From Betaproteobacteria bacterium UBA6910 (lineage in GTDB: Bacteria > Pseudomonadota > Gammaproteobacteria > Burkholderiales > UBA6910): DNA of 9,092 nucleotides. The notes beneath the pieces are model-generated. The model made no database searches, was not told the origin of the DNA, and saw nothing but the letters and a program-made list of their open reading frames with translations. The stretch spans positions 1 to 9,092 of the forward strand of contig DKBC01000195.1 in NCBI GenBank assembly GCA_002451065.1, given 5' to 3'. A program made the translations under genes and the position numbers. Positions 6,365 to 9,092 of this stretch are shown here, piece by piece (positions within the stretch are counted from its first letter, which is position 1; each line of letters opens with the position of its first letter).

Positions 6365-6444
6365 GTAGGGCGCAATAGGCGTGAGCCGTATTGCGCCGGA
6401 CGTGAACGCATGCGGCGCAATGCCCTTCGGTTATTGCGCCCTAC
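6365..6444. repeat. REP-like double hairpin between convergent genes
   Basis: GTAGGGCGCAATA (6365-6377) is the exact reverse complement of TATTGCGCCCTAC (6432-6444). Within it, GGCGCAATA (6369-6377) pairs with TATTGCGCC (6389-6397) as a first hairpin, and GGCGCAAT (6414-6421) pairs with ATTGCGCC (6433-6440) as a second. The element can therefore fold either as two tandem hairpins or as one long cruciform. This is the layout of paired, inverted REP/BIME units that are scattered through proteobacterial genomes between convergent genes. It may serve as a bidirectional transcription end for the unknown gene and the cytochrome operon. There is no T run. Confidence 0.8.
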
Positions 6445-6474
6445 ACATCGTGCCGGGATGAGCTGGACGGTTGA

Positions 6475-7089
6475 TCAGCCCACCACCTGCTTGAGGTACA
6501 TCGCGCCCAGGGTGATCCACGCCGCCTGCAGCCCCGCCGCGATCCACGCCTGGCGGCGGATGGCCGCCACCGGCTCGCCGTTCTTGTAGCCGGTGAACAT
6601 GGCCCGCAACAGGTTTTCCCGGTGGGCGAGGCTGCCCACCAGCACCCCGGCCAGATGGACCCCCACCAGCGCCAGGGCCGCGGAGGCGGCGCCCTCGTGG
6701 AGTTCCTCGAACAGCTCGCCGCCGAAGTCGTTGTAGGCGGCGATGCCGCTCATGGCGGTGACCAGCCCGAGGCCCAGCAGCCCCAGGATCGCCCAGCCGC
6801 CCGCCGGGTTGTGGCCCACCCAGTGCTGGGGCCGGGTGGTAAGGAGGCTTCCGAGGTAGGAGAACACCGCCTTGGGGCCGCGCACGAAGGAGGAGAAGCG
6901 CGCGTAGCGGGTCCCCACCAGCCCCCAGGCGAGGCGGAACGCGATCGTCGCGGCGAACACATAGCCGGCCGCCACGTGGACGTTGCGCCAGGATTCGCTC
7001 TCAGCGGTGAGCCAGGCGACGGCAAAGGAGGCGGCCAGGGTCCAGTGGCCCAGGCGCACCGGCAGATCCCACACCAGAATCCGGTTCAT
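6475..7089 (-). CDS. Cytochrome b561-like membrane protein of the SHP/DHC operon
   Basis: This 204-aa diheme b-type cytochrome has four core membrane helices (~17-30, 38-57, 99-118, 135-153) plus a C-terminal helix (~181-199). Candidate heme ligands are His15 (RLGHW), His38 (NVHVAAGY), His131 (EELHEG) and His145 (LVGVHLAGVL), the pattern of the cytochrome b561/Ni-Fe hydrogenase b-subunit family. It is the last gene of a three-gene minus-strand operon and probably takes electrons from quinol and hands them to the periplasmic diheme cytochrome encoded just upstream. The ATG at 7087-7089 is preferred because GGAGGT lies about eight bases before it; a GTG overlapping the upstream stop (GTGA at 7095-7098) would add three residues. 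The gap to the diheme gene is five bases, so co-translation is likely. Confidence 0.85.
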   Translation of the reverse strand: MNRILVWDLPVRLGHWTLAASFAVAWLTAESESWRNVHVAAGYVFAATIAFRLAWGLVGTRYARFSSFVRGPKAVFSYLGSLLTTRPQHWVGHNPAGGWAILGLLGLGLVTAMSGIAAYNDFGGELFEELHEGAASAALALVGVHLAGVLVGSLAHRENLLRAMFTGYKNGEPVAAIRRQAWIAAGLQAAWITLGAMYLKQVVG

Positions 7090-7094
7090 GGCGC

Positions 7095-7565
7095 TCACCT
7101 CCGGGCGGCGACGGGCAATACCACGTCGTGCTCGTCATAGTTTCCCTTGGCCGCGCCCCGATGGCAGGCGCCGCAGTTGGCGGCGCTCTTCACCGCCGGA
7201 TCGCTCCAGGCCCGGGCCGGCACCTCGTCATGCTCGTGGCGGAACCAGGGAGTTTCGCTGATGCGTAGCGACGGGGATTGCCGTGTCTCCTTGGTGGAAG
7301 CGTTTTGTTCCAGGAAGACCAGGATCTGGTCCCGGGTCCCGGGGTCGAGCCGGGCGTTGGCGCCGAAGTGGCGGTCCAGGCTGCCCATCATCTGCCGCCA
7401 GTTGGCGGCCGTGAGCAGCGAGGGCGGGTAGCCGAGATGACAGCTGGTGCATTCCTCCTGCCACGCGGCGTTGGGCGTGGCAGGCAGGCGCAGCTTGTCG
7501 GCGAGGGCCGGCAGGGCGGCCAGGCACAGGGCCGCGATGGCGATAAGGCGGGGGGAATGTCTCAT
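7095..7565 (-). CDS. Diheme cytochrome c (DHC)
   Basis: This 156-aa periplasmic protein has a signal peptide ending at about ALA22. Two CxxCH heme-attachment sites are visible: CTSCH (39-43) and CGACH (131-135). Size, spacing of the two sites and the ECTSCHLGYPPSLL context fit the DHC family, whose partner is the SHP cytochrome. It is expected to relay electrons from the membrane b-type cytochrome to SHP. The start is ATG at 7563-7565: GGAGG lies six bases upstream and the signal peptide begins at once. Extending further upstream would add an Arg-rich stretch that merely overlaps the previous gene. Its ATG follows the TGA of the SHP gene by two bases, indicating tight coupling. Confidence 0.9.
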   Translation of the reverse strand: MRHSPRLIAIAALCLAALPALADKLRLPATPNAAWQEECTSCHLGYPPSLLTAANWRQMMGSLDRHFGANARLDPGTRDQILVFLEQNASTKETRQSPSLRISETPWFRHEHDEVPARAWSDPAVKSAANCGACHRGAAKGNYDEHDVVLPVAARR

Positions 7566-7567
7566 CT

Positions 7568-7975
7568 TCAGCCTCCGTTGGCGAGGAATTGCAGGAAATC
7601 GGCTTTTTCGGCGGCGGTGCATTCACGGCCCACCACCTCCGAGCAGTTGCGCTTGAACCATTTCTCCACCTTGCTGCTGCTGGTGAGGCGCTCGGGGTTG
7701 GCCGCGGGCGCCAGGGGCTGGATCGCCTTGCCGGTGATGACATGAGTCCCCGGGGCCACCGGTTTCTCGGTGTGGCAGGCGGCGCAGTTGGGCATCTTGT
7801 CCGCGAGGGCGAAACGGTTCATATAGAGCTGGCGGCCGCGCTCGGCGGAGGGGACAAAGCCCGGCTGGTTGCTGGCAGCCTGGGCCGCGTAACCGGCTAT
7901 GAGTTGCTGGGGAGTGTCCGCCGCCACCGGCAGGGCGGCCAGGAGCAGGGTGGCGACAAGGGCTTGCTTCAACAT
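7568..7975 (-). CDS. SHP-type monoheme cytochrome c (DUF1924)
   Basis: This 135-aa periplasmic cytochrome has a signal peptide (1-19, cleavage near AAD) and one heme site CAACH (64-68). Towards the C-terminus it has WFKRNCSEVVGRECT (106-120). In the sphaeroides heme protein (SHP) an asparagine in this position is the sixth heme ligand, which leaves on reduction so that O2 or NO can bind, and a disulfide lies beside it. Asn110 with Cys111 and Cys119 matches that arrangement. The ATG at 7973-7975 has AGAGGAGG about five bases upstream. It is the first gene of the operon with DHC and the b-type cytochrome and is divergent from a two-component regulator, the arrangement known for SHP loci. Role in vivo is unsettled; O2 or NO chemistry is the usual suggestion. 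Confidence 0.88.
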   Translation of the reverse strand: MLKQALVATLLLAALPVAADTPQQLIAGYAAQAASNQPGFVPSAERGRQLYMNRFALADKMPNCAACHTEKPVAPGTHVITGKAIQPLAPAANPERLTSSSKVEKWFKRNCSEVVGRECTAAEKADFLQFLANGG

Positions 7976-8019
7976 GCTGTCCTCCTCTTAGGTTGGCGGG
8001 GACAGTGTGGGTGCCGCCG

Positions 8020-8058
8020 ATTAAGTTTCCCTTAAAGGTGCCTTAAGGCATTCTTAAT
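8020..8058. promoter_or_regulatory. Four 11-bp-phased TTAA boxes, candidate response-regulator operator
   Basis: ATTAAG (8020-8025), CTTAAA (8031-8036), CTTAAG (8042-8047) and CTTAAT (8053-8058) are separated by exactly five bases each, a strict 11-bp period. This matches the known PmrA/QseB-type box, two YTTAAK half-sites separated by five bases, and OmpR-family regulators bind such direct repeats as dimers. Four half-sites allow two dimers. The boxes lie between the divergent SHP operon and the response regulator gene, so they may control both. A weak -10 (TAGGCT, 8069-8074) lies eleven bases after the last box, with no good -35, as expected of an activated promoter. Confidence 0.75.
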
Positions 8059-8108
8059 CATGGGCCGCTAGGCTGGCGCCGTGTTCTGACGAAAACTGTT
8101 CCATCGAG

Positions 8109-8768
8109 ATGCGCATCCTGATCGTGGAAGATGACCTGCTGCTGGGCGACGCTCTGCAGGCCGGTCTCAGGCACCTGGGCTTCGCTCCGGACTGGGTGCG
8201 GGACGGGATCGCCGCGCGCGCGGCTCTTGCCGCGGAGCCTTATGCGGCCGTGGTCCTGGATCTGGGCCTGCCCCGGATCTCGGGGCTGGACCTGCTGCAG
8301 AAGCTTCGCGCGGAGAAGAACCCGGTTCCGGTCCTCATTCTCACCGCCCGGGACGCGAAGCGGGACAAACTGTCGGGATTCGAGACCGGCGCCGACGACT
8401 ACGTGGTGAAGCCGGTGGATCTGGAGGAGCTGGCGGCCCGGCTGCGGGCGCTGATCCGTCGCGGGAGCGGCCGCGCCACGCCGCGCATCGTCTGCGGCGA
8501 CGTGGAGTTCGACCCCGGCGCCCGGCGGGTGTGGCTCAAGGGCGAAACCGTGGAGCTGTCGCCCCATGAGCTGGCCGTCGCCGAGGCCCTGATGTCGAAC
8601 GCGGGCCGAGTGCTGTCCCGGGCCCAGCTCGAGGCGGCGCTGTATGGCTGGGCCGAGGGCGCGGAGAGCAACACGGTGGAAGTCAATGTCCACCACCTGC
8701 GGCGCAAGCTCTATCCCGAGGTGATCAAGACGGTGCGCGGCGTTGGCTATCGCATCGATCGGCGCTAA
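8109..8768 (+). CDS. OmpR-family response regulator, QseB/PmrA-like
   Basis: This is a 219-aa cytosolic DNA-binding regulator. The receiver domain (1-~118) shows the acidic pair Asp8/Asp9, the phosphorylated Asp51 (VVLDLGLP), Thr79 and Lys101 (VVKPVDLEELAARL). The OmpR-type winged-helix domain (~125-217) ends in the expected NTVEVNVHHLRRKL and VRGVGYRI. The whole is closest in wording to QseB/PmrA/TctD-type regulators. It is followed after 10 bases by a QseC-like sensor kinase and is divergent from the SHP cytochrome operon, so it probably controls that operon and itself through the phased boxes at 8020-8058. The signal sensed is unknown. The ATG at 8109 has only a weak ribosome-binding site (TCGAG). 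Confidence 0.92.
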   Translation: MRILIVEDDLLLGDALQAGLRHLGFAPDWVRDGIAARAALAAEPYAAVVLDLGLPRISGLDLLQKLRAEKNPVPVLILTARDAKRDKLSGFETGADDYVVKPVDLEELAARLRALIRRGSGRATPRIVCGDVEFDPGARRVWLKGETVELSPHELAVAEALMSNAGRVLSRAQLEAALYGWAEGAESNTVEVNVHHLRRKLYPEVIKTVRGVGYRIDRR

Positions 8769-8778
8769 CCGCAGGACC

Positions 8779-9092
8779 ATGACCGTCGGCCGCGCCCGCT
8801 CGATCCGCGCACGGCTGCTGATCGGCATTCTGCTCGCCCTCGTCCTCATCCTCGGGACTGCTGCGTGGTGGAGCTACGCGGTCGCAAAACACGAATCGGA
8901 GGAGCTCTTCAGCGCTCGCCTCGCAACCTCGGCGCGAGTTCTGGAGGCCCTGGTGGCGCGATCCGTCGAACGCGCCACCATCGCGAGTCCGCTGGTGATC
9001 GCGCTGCCCAAGGAGCTGGAGCTCGCGGGCGGCGACCACGGCTCAGCGCTGGGGCACCCTTACGAGACCAAGATCGCCTTCCAGGTGCGCGA
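8779..9092 (+). CDS. QseC-like sensor histidine kinase (5' part, cut by window edge)
   Basis: Only the first 104 residues are present and the frame is open to the last base. There is a basic start (SIRARLL), a membrane helix (~11-31), then a periplasmic segment with KHESEELFSARLATSARVLEAL (37-58) and HPYETKIAFQVR (93-104). These are typical of the sensor region of QseC/PmrB-type kinases, where the KYE/AFQV motif recurs. The kinase core is outside the window. The ATG at 8779 has GCAGGA close upstream and follows the response regulator stop by 10 bases, so the pair is an operon. Confidence 0.85.
   Translation, partial: MTVGRARSIRARLLIGILLALVLILGTAAWWSYAVAKHESEELFSARLATSARVLEALVARSVERATIASPLVIALPKELELAGGDHGSALGHPYETKIAFQVR

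Noticed and set aside
6365..6444. Short CRISPR-like repeat array
   Set aside because: The repeated core alternates in orientation and pairs with itself, and there are no spacers of constant length; a REP-like hairpin pair explains it.
8769..8778. Terminator between response regulator and kinase
   Set aside because: Only ten bases separate the genes, with no inverted repeat; they form one transcription unit.
8058..8849. Minus-strand 263-codon open frame
   Set aside because: It is antisense to the response regulator, which has every receiver and winged-helix landmark; the antisense product resembles nothing.

Overview
The window is GC-rich, compact and clearly bacterial. The gene families present (a QseB/QseC-like two-component pair, an SHP/DHC/cytochrome b operon, a DmeF-like metal exporter, a VOC protein and a REP-like repeat) fit a beta- or gammaproteobacterium with respiratory versatility. 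I cannot name the genus from sequence alone.

Left part (1-2438). The end of an upstream gene (stop at 22-24) overlaps the GTG start of a 541-codon frame that looks chimeric. Its first ~255 residues are an enoyl-CoA hydratase/isomerase (crotonase) with both catalytic glutamates. Residues ~258-295 look like the tail of a metzincin-type zinc peptidase, and ~334-541 look like a LamG/jelly-roll domain. About 320 bases with no convincing gene follow. A minus-strand gene for a two-TM DUF4231 (SLATT-like) protein comes next.

Middle (2439-4952). Divergent from the DUF4231 gene is a membrane-anchored alpha/beta hydrolase with a Ser190/Asp351/His384 triad. It has a G8 run just before its start and a G9 run inside the gene. 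A spacer rich in small inverted repeats separates it from a convergent cation diffusion facilitator of the DmeF (Co/Ni efflux) type.

Middle-right (4953-6474). A VOC/glyoxalase-fold protein is divergent from dmeF. An unrecognised 227-aa protein with lower GC follows, with two inverted repeats in its leader. A REP-like double hairpin lies between this gene and the next, convergent operon.

Right part (6475-9092). A minus-strand operon encodes an SHP-type monoheme cytochrome c (DUF1924), a diheme cytochrome c (DHC) and a cytochrome b561-like membrane protein. This is a known conserved set, thought to pass quinol electrons through the b-type protein and the diheme protein to an O2/NO-binding heme protein. 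Divergent from it are a QseB/PmrA-like response regulator and the start of its QseC-like sensor kinase, cut by the window edge. The shared intergenic region holds four six-base TTAA-type boxes spaced exactly 11 bp apart, a strong candidate operator for this regulator.

I see no rRNA, tRNA, CRISPR array or intact insertion sequence. The most unusual items are the crotonase/peptidase-tail/LamG chimera, the four-box operator, and the cluster of DUF4231 and anchored hydrolase genes whose job is unknown.
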